DNA from: Fragilaria crotonensis
Lineage: Eukaryota; Bacillariophyta; Fragilariophyceae; Fragilariales; Fragilariaceae
Length of the DNA: 64,000 nt
Assembly: GCA_022925895.1 (NCBI GenBank)
Contig: JAKSYS010000113.1
Location: 51,746 to 115,745 of the forward strand
Reading direction: 5' to 3'
This document shows, piece by piece, positions 43,743 through 54,784 of the stretch; position 1 is the stretch's first letter, and every line of letters begins with the position of its first letter. The notes beneath the pieces are model-generated. The model saw nothing but the letters and a program-made list of their open reading frames with translations. It was not told where the DNA came from and made no database searches. The position numbers and the translations under genes were made by a program.

Positions 43743-45239
43743 TTATTTCTTTTTAATCTTTCTCAACTTTTTAAAGCCAAACGTGTTGTAGTCGAGCTCC
43801 AGGTACAAAGTCTCCTTTATCGTCAAACCGGTGCCAGCCTCGATGGATTTTTCTTCGTGAAGTTTCAAGCGATGTATTGGAACATCTGGAGTTGGATTGG
43901 TTCTATCGACAAAGAACTGTCGAACTCGCTCTCGATCCTCCATTGACAGGCGGTTGGACTTTTCCAAGTGCTGCATCCAGTCCCCGTTGGGTCCTTGGGC
44001 CGACGGTGGGGCCTCGGCAGCTGTTTCCTCGTGCTTTCCCTGAATTGCCGCTGCGGCTGCTGTTACCACATCCAAACTATTTCCAGTCTGTGGCTCTTGT
44101 TTGGCTGGAGATTTCGTTGGCGCTGCATTTTGTTCAGTCAGGCCTCCTCCTGAAAGTGGTGCTCCGTCGGCAGGTGACGTCTTCGCTTTCTTTACTAACC
44201 CCTTGGAATTCGCCAGATCCATCAGTTTGCGCTTGCGAGCCTCCTTAGGTGTCTCCTCGCGCTGTTTTGCTTCGTTTTGGAGGCCCTGTACTTCCGCTAG
44301 ATCAACCATCATCATTTTGGACCTGTTGGCTCCATACTTTGGAGCACTAGCTCCGACAGGGCCTACAGTTCCGACTACACCAGGACGTCGACCCTTGGAA
44401 AGGATGGCACGTGCTGTCCCAGGCTTCCGCAAAGAGTTGAACTGTGTCGCTTGCTGACCAGGTCGAGAGGCAGCAGGCTTTTTGTTTGCAAGAAACAGGG
44501 AACCCTTAGCAGCGTCGACTGGCCTGATCTTATTGAGTTTGTTCAACCCTGGCATTGTTGGTAAGTCCTGAGCTTTTGGCTTGGTTTCCGTAGCTCCATT
44601 TGTAGCATTATTGTCGCGCGTAGCAATTGTTCCTGACTGCCCATCATGAACCCGCTTTTGTTCTGCATGCTCGTCTTCCTTCAGGACGGCCGCACTGGCA
44701 TTTGCCTTGAAGTGAGGATTGCTTAAGCACTCCGGCAGAACCTCGTTCAACACATCGGCATTGAGTAGGGAATAAAAGAAGGGTGAAAACAATGGGTTTG
44801 TATCTGTATGGTGGTCTTGTCTCACGACGCGATCTAGCACCTCGGAACATGATTTTTCTAACAAGTGCTGCGCGTCTCGGCCACGGCACGATTCTCTAGA
44901 CCCTTCTCCATCCTGATACATGATTCCCCGACTCAAACCGGCTATGACTTTCACCCATTCTTCCGAAAGGCGTTCCTCTTCCCCGGCAGTGAATAGGTTG
45001 TAGATTAAGTCATCGGTATCGTCCGACGGATCCAAGCCAAGCATAGCGATGAGAACTCGCAATTTCGTCACCTTATCCATCCGCGGGAACACTTGTATCA
45101 GTTTCTCGACATACTGACGAGGCGTCACTCCACGAGTCGATGTCACCGCCTTGGCGACATCGAGAGATGAGAATGGTCCCCGCAACTTGGACTCGACGAC
45201 TGTTAAGAAGCTGTCTAGATCTTCTTGTGAGAAATCCAT
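43743..45239 (-). CDS. NELFA: Negative elongation factor A (NELF-A)-like protein
   Basis: A single exon of 498 aa. NELF-A is a subunit of the complex that pauses RNA polymerase II near promoters. The N-terminal ~110 residues are helical; VTKLRVLIAMLGLDPSDDTD and SEEWVKVIAGLSRGIM align with the NELF-A N-terminal region. The middle (about 200-410) is low-complexity, rich in Lys, Pro and Ala. The last ~70 residues match the HDAg-type C-terminal block: SMEDRERVRQFFVDRTNPTP, IHRLKLHEE, then ETLYLELDYNTFGFKKLRKI. Both termini point to the same family in the correct order, which is why the call is made despite modest identity. A different HDAg-domain protein is the alternative. Confidence 0.7.
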   Translation of the reverse strand: MDFSQEDLDSFLTVVESKLRGPFSSLDVAKAVTSTRGVTPRQYVEKLIQVFPRMDKVTKLRVLIAMLGLDPSDDTDDLIYNLFTAGEEERLSEEWVKVIAGLSRGIMYQDGEGSRESCRGRDAQHLLEKSCSEVLDRVVRQDHHTDTNPLFSPFFYSLLNADVLNEVLPECLSNPHFKANASAAVLKEDEHAEQKRVHDGQSGTIATRDNNATNGATETKPKAQDLPTMPGLNKLNKIRPVDAAKGSLFLANKKPAASRPGQQATQFNSLRKPGTARAILSKGRRPGVVGTVGPVGASAPKYGANRSKMMMVDLAEVQGLQNEAKQREETPKEARKRKLMDLANSKGLVKKAKTSPADGAPLSGGGLTEQNAAPTKSPAKQEPQTGNSLDVVTAAAAAIQGKHEETAAEAPPSAQGPNGDWMQHLEKSNRLSMEDRERVRQFFVDRTNPTPDVPIHRLKLHEEKSIEAGTGLTIKETLYLELDYNTFGFKKLRKIKKK

Positions 45240-45851
45240 GGTGGCGTATCCTGACAGCGAAAAAGGGTCTGTAACAGGGCCCTGATGGAGACACTTAAGA
45301 AATGAAGAATTCGAGGCCTTAATTCGGAAGTAAGCAAGGTGAATCGTCCGAGAATGATCTCATTTCAACCCGTGAGCAGCAAATACCATAGACTCGGAGC
45401 TCCGAATACAGTGCTCGTGGAATTAAAAAGTACAAGTACCGGTGGGGAGTCCGCGGAGGGAGTGCGGAGGCTTCTGAAGGCAGGTGTCAGGAGTACTGTA
45501 TACTGTATTGGTAAGTCTCTATATTGGAGTGCTTGGATTTATTACGTTGTACAGTACTCGGAGTACAGTATTTCGAGCGCAAAATACTGTTTCCTGTGGC
45601 AGTAGTACTTTGGTGGGAGGTGGGAGCCTGGAAGCAAGCAACCACACGGCACAGCCGCAACCCGCATCGGGTGAAAGGTAGTTGGAGTTGGCTAACAACT
45701 TGATTCTCATTGTTGGAGTTGGCTAACAACTTGATACTCACAGATTGAAGTTTTAATTCTTTTGTGATACACGCGTCTCGTTCAACAGAACCACCTACAA
45801 CTCCTTCACAACGCATTTCATGCGATGTGACAATACTTGATGGGTCCCTAG
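45240..45851. other. Spacer with a 31-bp tandem duplication
   Basis: No supported gene. GTTGGAGTTGGCTAACAACT occurs at 45681 and again at 45712, as part of a 31-bp unit repeated twice. 45420-45600 is rich in GTAC words including a TACTCGGAGTA palindrome. Confidence 0.6.
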
Positions 45852-46495
45852 CTAGAGTGTTGGAGGCTTAATTATGAAACTATTCGTCAAGGCAGCCACC
45901 TCCAGGCTCGTTCCGTGCATATGATGGCCTCCCTGTGGCAGCATGTACAAAAGATGCCGTCCGCTAAGCTTTGCATGATAAGTTAGGGCATGCCAAAAGG
46001 GCACGTTCGCGTCGTCCAATGCGCCAACCACAAGGGTACTTGGAAAATGCTCGTTATCGTTGGCGTTCGCATTTGTGAATGGACAAATCGCTGCGATTGT
46101 TTCAGCAGCCAATTTGTCGACGGTTGGATCACCCCATTCGTCACATTCGTGATCAGTCAATGCCATTTTATTGTACATGGATGTTGTGACATCCAAGAAC
46201 GCATTTACAAATACAGCAGACCCGAAAAGGGAGGGGGCGCGATTGATAGCGGCCCCAACAGTGACTCCTCCGGCAGAAAATGCTTTTGCCGTTAGTCGCG
46301 CAGGATCAACCATGTTGTCCACCAGGAATTGAGCACATGCTAAATAGTCTTCAACTGCGTTGCGCTTGTTGTGCAGTCGCCCGGCATGGTACCAGGACTT
46401 GCCGAGTTCACCTCCTCCTCTGGTGTGCGCGTACGCTATTACAACACCACGATTGATCAATGACAAAGCAGTTGAGTCGAATCCGCGGATCACAG

Positions 46496-48415
46496 GGAGA
46501 TGCGGGAAAGTACGGGGCAAATCGACCACGTGCGCTCTACTGTACTGTACGGAAGCCGCATCACTTCGTTGAAGTTCACAGACTGCTACAGTACTCGTAC
46601 TGGCTCCTGCTCTATCGCAAAGATAGAAGGCAATCACACGGGAGATACCAAGCTACAAGCTACCAGTTGCAGTATTGTATAGAAAACAATATACAGTACA
46701 GTATGTCGAATGGAACAAAACTCGACGGGAACAACGATCACGGCTCGACGACGGCTTGTTGACTTCCTGCTTTTATTTAGAGTTTTTAATATGAAAAGCA
46801 GGAATGAAGGAAAAATACTCCCGAAACCATTATTTTTGTATATGCATATTGTTCGATTGACTACAACTTTTATTAGTGTTTTTTAGTATTCTAATTGTAC
46901 AATGAGCTGCGCCATTGGCCATCCTACTCGTTGGCTCCCTATTTGCTACAGTAGTACACTAGAGAGTTCCAGGTGCGCCGCGTGATGTGTCTGCGGCTGT
47001 TGGCTGGAATTGGAGTGCTGTACCAGGTATGACGTACAAGCATACATACAATACTCGAGAGCCCAGAGTACGTGATATCCGTACGAATGTCGATATACTC
47101 GGAGTACAACAGAACTCCGAGCTAAATAATTATTTATCGAGTAAGAAACAGTTTTTGACATCCATGAAACGACTATGTAAGGATCGTGATAGTGTGCGAA
47201 AGTTAATCGGCTCAGTCACGAACACTAAATGTTCAGTGTCGTCTCTGAACGTCGTTCAGTGTCGTCAATGAACCTGGCAAGACGGTCGAAAAACACCGAA
47301 ACTTCCCAAAGTCGAACTTTAAGTGCCCATAACTTGAGCAATAAAGGTGCCACATCAAAAGTAAGACTGATTTGAAAAGCTGTGAATCGAGCTTTCCAAA
47401 TCCGTGTCTGATTGTCGGTATCTTGCTTTATCGATGAACGTTCGTCGATTGAAAATCGCATTTTGGGTGAAACGAGACAAGTGTGCGTGCTTATAACTTA
47501 ACAAATATAACTCAAAAATATAAAAGTAAAATGGATTCAGATAGAAGAGATCAAGGCTTTCCAAATCATTCCGGTATTTGAATGTACGACCTTTATTCGC
47601 CATGTTATGGGCTCTGAAAGTTTCGTAAAATCATTGACGGGCGACACTAACGTCATTGAACGTCGTCACTAACTCGACACAAACGTTAGTGAACGAGCGA
47701 CACATGCTCCTCAAAAACTCGTTTTGAGTCCAATGCACGAAAAAACGCGCATGCCTCTACGACGCTCCTAGTACAACAAAAAAATTAGTGAACTTAGTGA
47801 ACGACGCAGTGAACTTAGTGAACTTAGTGAACGACGACAGTGTCGTTTGTGACGTGACTCAACAAGAAGTCACTATTTTACAGGTAGTTGACGGTTTTTA
47901 GTAACATGTGGTGCAAGAAAATACATAGGCACTATGAGCATTTGTATGAGAGTGGCCGAACGAAGTTTCAAACGACCGCAGCTGCGCATTTGACTGAACG
48001 CACACTTCTATCTACATTAGTAGTAATCAAAATGTATATGTCATATGTAGATTGGCATTTGACTTCCTTCTACATTAGTAGTAATCAAAATGTATATGTC
48101 ATATGTAGATTTGCATTTGACTGAACGCACACTTCTTTCTACATTAGTAGTAAACAAAATGTATATGTCATATGTAGACATTGCAACTCGGGAGTTCTTG
48201 CTGCATACATATCACATGTCGGTCTACGTTCTGTACAAGCTTTATGCAAGTTTTGCCATTGGCCCGTGGTACCCAGTACAATGGTACGAAATCATTGTAT
48301 CACTTACGATGGAGGGGACTTCGTGTTACCTTCAATGGAGTGCTTCCGCGTCAATACAGTATTACGGTACCTGGTATTGCAAAAATCGTATCTTACGCTA
48401 CTTTCCCGCAGCTCC
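46496..48415. mobile_element. 1.92 kb TIR element inside the oligopeptidase gene
   Basis: The left end GGAGATGCGGGAAAGTA and right end TACTTTCCCGCAGCTCC are inverted repeats of 17 bp with one mismatch. CAG is duplicated on both sides (46493-46495 and 48416-48418). There is no transposase. Inside, 47210-47870 carries inverted, GTGAAC/GTCGTTCA-rich sequence that may be a further nested element, and 48012-48190 carries tandem repeats. The interior is AT-rich compared with the interrupted gene. Confidence 0.88.
48012..48190. repeat. Three tandem copies of a 58-69 bp unit
   Basis: CTACATTAGTAGTAA then CAAAATGTATATGTCATATG occurs at 48012, 48070 and 48139. Units one and three are preceded by CGCACACTTCT. 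Confidence 0.9.
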
Positions 48416-50038
48416 CAGGCTCTCCGTAGGCTCCATAACCAATGAGCACTACTCGATTTTCCGGAACAAATGGGTCAATATCAGAGCGATGAAAAAGGCT
48501 CATAGGAACTCGAATCCCGTCATAACTAGGCACTAGAACTGGTACATACGCATATTTGTCGTAACCAGCTTCCATCGTGGACATGCCTAATCGACTCGTT
48601 GAAAGTGCCTTTTCTCGAAAATCGTATTCGTAGAGAACAGGATAATGAACGGGACTCTCAACCGTGAATTGCACAACGTTAGCATCATAGAACATGTTGC
48701 CGCAAGGATTAAGTTGATGGGGAACGTGCGCAACGCTTTCACAGCTGCTTCCCTTGACTCGAATGCGATGCGATACGTCTACAGAGCTACGCTCATATAG
48801 AACGACAGCGTCTCGAAAGATGTCCATATCCGTGATAACAAACTGATCGGACTGCCCCGCGACGAATGCCCCGAAGCCAGATCTGAGAGGAAGCTCGTTG
48901 ATCAACGCTCTGAACAGAGTCAATTCTTCATCCATTCCACATTCATGGCTTGATCGGTCGGTGCTAACCAGCAAATAAACATCACCATTGGCTCCAACAT
49001 CAATGTGATATTGGACGCCTTGTTGCCGAGCTCGCACAAGTAACGGAGGCTGCGAAACATCACTCATGAGATGTATTTCATTGGAAACCTTAGTCGTGGC
49101 AGAAATGGCAACGAAACGACATCCTTTAGTTCGCTGTACATCGACAACGACACTTTCATCTGAGTTGTGGTAAACTTGTGCTGGCTCGGAAATGTAATCG
49201 TCATCAACGACACACGCCAACACTCGACTAGGACGACGCCACGCGTCCGTAGAAGTGAAAAACAAGCTGTGCCTTCCATTTCTTTGCAGCGGGCCCCATT
49301 CTACAAGAGAAATGTTTTCTCCTTTGCTAGGGACTAATCGTATTGTATGCTTTCGCAAATCTTTGATCCAAAGTTCTGCTTCTGAAGACTGCACCGAGAC
49401 AATGAGGTACGCTATGAACGTTTCATCGACAGAAAGCGACATAGCCCGAAGCTCATAGGTATTGAGATTAATGTTGAGAATCTCATCTTCCTCGTTTCCT
49501 TCAGCATCGATGCTCTTTGAATATCGTAAACAGTTGTCGGAACCAACAGATGAGCTATAGTAGTGTCTCCCACGAGGCCCCAACTCTGGAATTGATACTT
49601 GCGACTGCTTCTGAATTTCTCTCTCAATTTCTAACCTCAGATTTGAATCAATCAATTGGAGGCTACGTTTATTCTCTCGCTCAATATATCGCCACAGCTC
49701 TGCGGACGGCTGTCTGAAGAATTGAAACCGATCGCTAGAGAACGAATGGGCCCTCAACGTATTTGGCGAAAGGCGATATCGCAATGCACTGAATTTGGTG
49801 ATCCCGTTGCATGCGTGTCGACCCAATTTAGAGACCATCATCTCAATAGGGTGAAGAGCGAAGGGCGATGTGCCGCGATGAGATGAGAATAGGTCATTGC
49901 CATGGGCACGTCCTCGTGAAACAGCTGCGAAGTGGACGTATGCCGTAACTCGGAGTGCTCCATTATCAGTGTATCCATATCAGATACTCCGAGTACATGC
50001 GACACGCGACGTTGGATGTTAGTCCGGAGTCCGGGAAC

Positions 50039-50360
50039 CAGAGACGGGAATTTCAAACCCAGCCCACCCAAACCCACGGCCCACCCAAACCCATTGGGTT
50101 AAGGGTGGGTTTTGGGTGAGCTCAGGATTTCATGGGTGGGTCTGGGTGGGCCGGCAAATCATAGCAAAAAATGACAGTAGATGTTTGCTACCGGTAGTAG
50201 TAGAACCATGTACTCCCAGGACTGGCTACTGGGTTTGGGTGGGTTTGGGTTGGTCTTGGTAGATCGTATGGGTTCTGGGTGGGTTTGGGCTGGTACTTCC
50301 GTGAGCGTAGCTTTACGTGGGTACCCATGGGTTTGATGTTTTCAGAAATTCCCGTCTCTG
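50039..50360. mobile_element. 322 bp hAT-type MITE with G-rich interior
   Basis: CAGAGACGGGAATTTC at the left end is perfectly inverted at the right end (16 bp). The 8-bp sequence CCGGGAAC directly abuts both ends (50031-50038 and 50361-50368). An 8-bp duplication with arms starting CAGAG is the hAT signature. The interior is made of GGGTTTGGGTGGG words on the plus strand, in its right two-thirds, and CCCACCCAAACCC near its left end. It lies ~190 bp upstream of the oligopeptidase start. Confidence 0.92.
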
Positions 50361-50368
50361 CCGGGAAC

Positions 50369-51776
50369 TCAGTGAATTGACGCGAGAACGACGCACGACA
50401 CTCCCAAAGATGGATAACGTAGTGCTACGGGATTTGTAGTATCTCAGTGCACTAAATTTATTGGGTAATAGATGGTGGTCGTATATATATAGTATGACAT
50501 GAGCGAATGCGGCCAACAAACCAAGGGTTACATCGAAAGCCAAAACTATGACAGATCACTATGTGTTTACAGTTTACATGCATGTTTATGCTGTTGTTTC
50601 ATAGTAGGACAAGGTCAAAAGAAGTACCAGCACCGTAGACCAGGCACCAGGGGTCAGCGAAGTTATACTTAAACTACTACTATAGTGACCCAACGGAGGC
50701 CCTACAATTGAAACTTAATGCTACTGAGATCTATGTGGTTGGTTACTGGTTACTGCAATTGCAATTCCCCTAACCAGTCATCAGGAATATTGTTCAGGGC
50801 AGTATTATCTTCGAGCAGCAGGCATCACATTCCAACGTCTAGGCAGCAAGAAGCTCTGATTCAACATTGGATGAATCACGTTGGTTGCCATTGGCAACTG
50901 GCACCAAGCATGAGTGTAAAAAGTCCATCCGGTGTGACAACCAGCTTGCATGCCAGGTGCTTACTTGTGGCTACTGTACATTTGCTTTTAGTGTTGAGTT
51001 GGGTTGACCATTTTTTTGTAAATTGCCAGTGATAAATGCCCAGCCATTGTTATAAAGTCCATGTATATAGTTGATTATTCCAGCATGTTGCGACATTTAC
51101 TCAAGGAAAATTGCTATACAACACTGCCGTACTAGTATGTTATTGGTGGGGCCCATGTTTTCTCAAAAAGGCATCCACTGTTGTGTCAATACATGATGGG
51201 AATGTGATTGCTTATCAGTTTTGATTAGATATCCAAGCATCCAAACTCACTGACCTTCCTTTATTGCTTCCACATTGCTCAGCACCTTGATACAGCAACA
51301 TGTACTGCAGGAGAGTCCATCTCACAAGCGTACAAACTTCTGAGCATGTAAATGCTTGTTTTTTCGGTTTCTATAATCTCGTTCATTCAAATCCGTGGGG
51401 CACACAAAACAAGATAACAACCTTCAATCCGTTGCAACTCCCACGTGCGCCAATGCTTCTATTATTCGAAGTCCACTTGATGAACCTTTAGAGCCATCGG
51501 TGCACATGGGAGACGCAACGGAAGGCAAGATATGTGCTCAGGAAGTTCAGCACACATAACGTGTGGTGATCAGCGTGATAAGACCATGGGCCGTAGATGA
51601 ATAACATGCTGTGATCTACGGAGGCTGCCTAAAATTAGCAAAACGTGCATCCAGCCATAGCCCACAGTGATAGAAGAATACGTTCCACCGACACCTTGGA
51701 CCCGCCACTGTTTCTCGGAGTACAGGCAAAGGGCAGGGCATAGTTCTACTGTCTACTGTAATTATGTGATCAAATT
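50369..51776. other. 1.4 kb region without supported genes
   Basis: Only short unrelated frames are present. No terminal repeats or RNA genes were recognised. Confidence 0.45.
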
Positions 51777-52999
51777 TCAAACCCTCTGACATTCCTCATG
51801 AAATCCCAGCACAACATTAGATGCAGCCTCTCCAATCGTATCCATGCGGTAGCCACCTTCTTGAATGATAACTATTGGCAGTCCTTTCAAACTGCGTGCC
51901 ATCATCTGGCCTTTCTCCCAGTAATCGCGTCCCTGTAGAACAAATCCTGTTCCAGGAAGCGCGCAAGGATCACCTTCGTGCGTGTCAAGTCCCATCGATA
52001 TCACGACGGCTTCAGCACCAAACTCCTCGATTCGTTGCAGCCCTCTTCCTAGAGACTTCTGATACTCCTTCCATTCAGTTTTAGGTGGCATGGGAAGGTG
52101 CAAAGTTGTGCCCTCGCCTGCTCCAACTCCGACCTGATCAGAAAAGCCGCTGTGAAATGGATAGTCGAAGTCAGGGTCGCAATGAAGAGACACAACCAAG
52201 ACGGACGGGTCGTCATAGAAAATAGACGCGGTACCATTTCCGCAATGATAATCTATGCTGAGCAGTTAGCGTTGCGAGTGGCGCGCCGGACTTTGAGTGG
52301 CAATCTCACTTACCAATATCAAGCACAGCTATTTTGCCTAGTTGGTGCTTGGACTGGAACAAGCGAGCGGCAAAGGCAGCTTGATTTAAATAACAGTAGC
52401 CCCCGAAACTGTCTTTAGCCGCGTGATGACCTGGATGAGTCGGCATGGCATAGACCAGTGTACCATCCATGGACTTATCAACAGCAGTTTGAATGATAGT
52501 TGAATCCCACATCAACTCATCCAACAATGTTTCAAGCATGGGAGTAACTGTATCGGTGCAGTAGTAACCGACTTGTCCCATAACATTGTTGGATGATCGT
52601 TGGTAGGGATCACGCGGAAGTGGCACATTGATAGGAATGAAGGGCTTGACGACACCTTCACTACGCGGGAACGTCGATCCCGGATTGCGACGACCGTCAC
52701 CAATCTCCACCCAACTCGACCAGGCAGTTGTCAAGAACTCGAGCAGCCCTTCAGAGTGCACATCGGAGTATATTTTTTGTGAGGGGCTCCACTTGTGCTG
52801 GGGGTGTTTGAAAGGATACGTTGTCCGTGAAGGCTGCCAACGCATTCAAAATAATGGCGCGACGGAGGCGGGGCTTGTTAAACGCATCCAAACTATCGGC
52901 AGCCTCTTCCTCAGCAGAGATAACAGGCTTGTTTCCAGTCTCATCTAGAGAGATTTCGACAGGCGTCGTGGGCGCCAGAACAATGATGGAGTTCGTCAT
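51777..52999 (-). CDS. Acetylpolyamine amidohydrolase/class II HDAC-like protein, copy 1, with a 1-nt frameshift
   Basis: A zinc-dependent deacetylase of the HDAC superfamily. Exons 52999-52314 and 52252-51777 are separated by a 61-nt GTAAGT...GCATAG intron (phase 1). If one base of a six-A run (plus-strand T run 52773-52778) is discounted, the product is 386 aa. Motifs: PTHPGHHAAKDSFGGYCYLN, AVLDIDYHCGNGTASIFYDD (zinc Asp/His, formed across the splice site), SLHCDPDFDYPFHSGFSDQV, MGLDTHEGDP (zinc Asp) and QEGGYRMD (catalytic-type Tyr). DPDFDYPFHSG with a downstream GAGEGTTLHLPMPP is closest to acetylpolyamine amidohydrolases. As read, the frame breaks at about residue 75 of the N-terminal domain, so this copy is either a pseudogene or carries a homopolymer sequencing error. 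Copy 2 lies 560 bp upstream in tandem. Confidence 0.82.
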
Positions 53000-53556
53000 C
53001 GTTGGAATTCTGTTTGGTTTAATGCTTTGATTTTTGAATGATCGTGTGAAAGCCAAGACCCAGGGTCTGCCTATTTTTCCCTACGCATGTACATGTCACA
53101 TGTCACATGTCGCTGTGTGTGAGCATCGCTACCGTAGATGCTGTACTCGAGTACTGGTTTTGCTACTTGCTGTATCTCATGCCACGGGAAACGGGACATG
53201 GCACGTGGAGTACGGTACTACGGTATAGTAGTGACTCGAGAAGGTGCTTTACTGTACCGTTCTACCGTCCAATATACTCTACTCCGAGTAATTACTAAAA
53301 AAGTTGTAACTGTACTGGATACCTACGGTAGAGTTGATTACTTGTGCTACAGTACAAGTTACTGGTACTTTAAGTCTTTACGTAGGACTCTATACTGCAG
53401 TCCTACAAAAAAAGGACTTTGTACAGTACACTGTACAAACCAGGTATAGTTGTACAGTACACGAGCTGGCGTGCAAAAGGTATGAACGAGAACTGGACAA
53501 TGCATGATATCATAGAAGCCATTCTTCGTTCTGTGCCGGTCGAGTTAACTATTTCC
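53000..53556. other. Spacer between the two deacetylase copies
   Basis: No gene. Contains ACATGTCACATGTCACATGTC and many GTAC words; a TACTCCGAGTA palindrome lies near 53280. It must hold the copy 1 promoter. Confidence 0.5.
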
Positions 53557-54784
53557 CTACCGCCTCTCCCTCTCATCATGAAATCCCAGCACAACATTAG
53601 ATGCAGCCTCTCCAATCGTATCCATGCGGTAGCCACCTTCTTGAATGATAACTATTGGCAGTCCTTTCAAACTGCGCGCCATCATCTGGCCTTTCTCCCA
53701 GTAATCGCGTCCCTGTAGAACAAATCCTGCTCGACGAATTGTACACGGGTCTCCTTCATGTGTGTCAAGTCCCATCGATATCACGACGGCTTCAGCACCA
53801 AACTCCTCGATTCGTTGCAGTCCTCTTCCTAGAGACTTCTGATACTCCTTCCATTCAGTTTTAGGTGGCATGGGAAGGTGCAAAGTTGTGCCCTCGCCTG
53901 CTCCAACTCCGACCTGATCAGAAAAGCCGCTGTGAAATGGATAGTCGAAGTCAGGGTCGCAATGAAGAGACACAACCAAGACGGACGGGTCGTCATAGAA
54001 AATAGACGCGGTACCATTTCCGCAATGATAATCTATGCTGAGCAGTTAGCGTTGCGAGTGGCGCGCCGGACTTTGAGTGGCAATCTCACTTACCAATATC
54101 AAGCACAGCTATTTTGCCTAGTTGGTGCTTGGACTGGAACAAGCGAGCGGCAAAGGCAGCTTGATTTAAATAACAGTAGCCCCCGAAACTGTCTTTAGCC
54201 GCGTGATGACCTGGATGAGTCGGCATGGCATAGACCAGTGTACCATCCATGGACTTATCAACAGCAGTTTGAATGATAGTTGAATCTAACATCAACTCAT
54301 GCAATAAGGTTTCCGTTATTGGGGTGATTGCGTCGGTGCAGTAGTAAGCCATCTGTCCCATAACATTGTTGGATGATCGCTGGAAGTGATCGCGCGGAAG
54401 CGGTATACTGGAAAGGATCAACGGTTTGATTGGTCCCATCCCTGACAGGAGGCATGAACAAGGATCGCGACGCTCCACACCCAGCGAAACCCAGTTGGCC
54501 CATGCGGTGGTCAAGAACTCGAGCAGCCCTTCAGAGTGAACATCGACGTATAACTTTCCCAGAGATTCAGCCCGAGATATTGGGGTCTGGAACAAGACAT
54601 TTTCGGACTTGGCCTCAAGGGATTTCATGATGACGGCTCGACGCAACCTGGGCTTGTTGAACGCATCCAACGCGTCAGCCATTTTGTCTTCATCGGACAT
54701 AATGAGGTTGGTACCAGTTTCATCCATATGAATGAACCCAGGTATCATAGGTGCCACAACGACAACAGCTGACTTAGCTTTCAT
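53557..54784 (-). CDS. Acetylpolyamine amidohydrolase/class II HDAC-like protein, copy 2
   Basis: Exons 54784-54094 and 54032-53557 with the same 61-nt intron (identical in sequence to that of copy 1) give 388 aa without a frameshift. It has the same catalytic motifs as copy 1: PGHHAAKDSFGGYCYLN, DIDYHCGNGT, HEGDP and EGGYRMD. The N-terminal domain (DALDAFNKPRLRRAVIMKSL, FQTPISRAESLGKLY) is clearly related to but diverged from copy 1. The second half of exon 1, the intron and most of exon 2 are almost identical between copies. An upstream ATG at 54802 adds six residues. There is no evident organelle leader. It is probably the functional member; a substrate choice between acetyl-lysine and acetylpolyamines cannot be made from sequence. 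Confidence 0.87.

Larger units (their letters stand above)
45852..49841 (-). pseudogene. Oligopeptidase B/prolyl oligopeptidase-like gene split by a TIR insertion
   Basis: The 5' part (49841-48416) encodes a possible mitochondrial leader (about 1-35), then FFRQPSAELWRYIERENK and a beta-propeller (S9A N-terminal domain), ending at GYGAYGEP. The 3' part (46492-45852) encodes the alpha/beta-hydrolase end: FDSTALSLINRGVVIAYAHT, RGGGELGKSWYHAG, the nucleophile region AKAFSAGGVTVGAAIN (Ser), VVGALDDANVPFWH (Asp) and LPQGGHHMHG (His). A 1920-bp element plus a CAG target duplicate separates them. Removing both leaves 2067 nt, exactly 689 codons, running GEPVIRGFDS. This matches S9A peptidase length (~690-720 aa) and layout. 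As it stands the frame stops seven codons into the insertion, so the allele is probably null unless the insertion is spliced. Cleavage of short peptides after basic residues or proline is the family role. Confidence 0.85.

Noticed and set aside
46987-47271. 94-aa frame inside the oligopeptidase insertion as its transposase
   Set aside because: Too short, with no catalytic motif; composition follows the surrounding AT-rich repeats.
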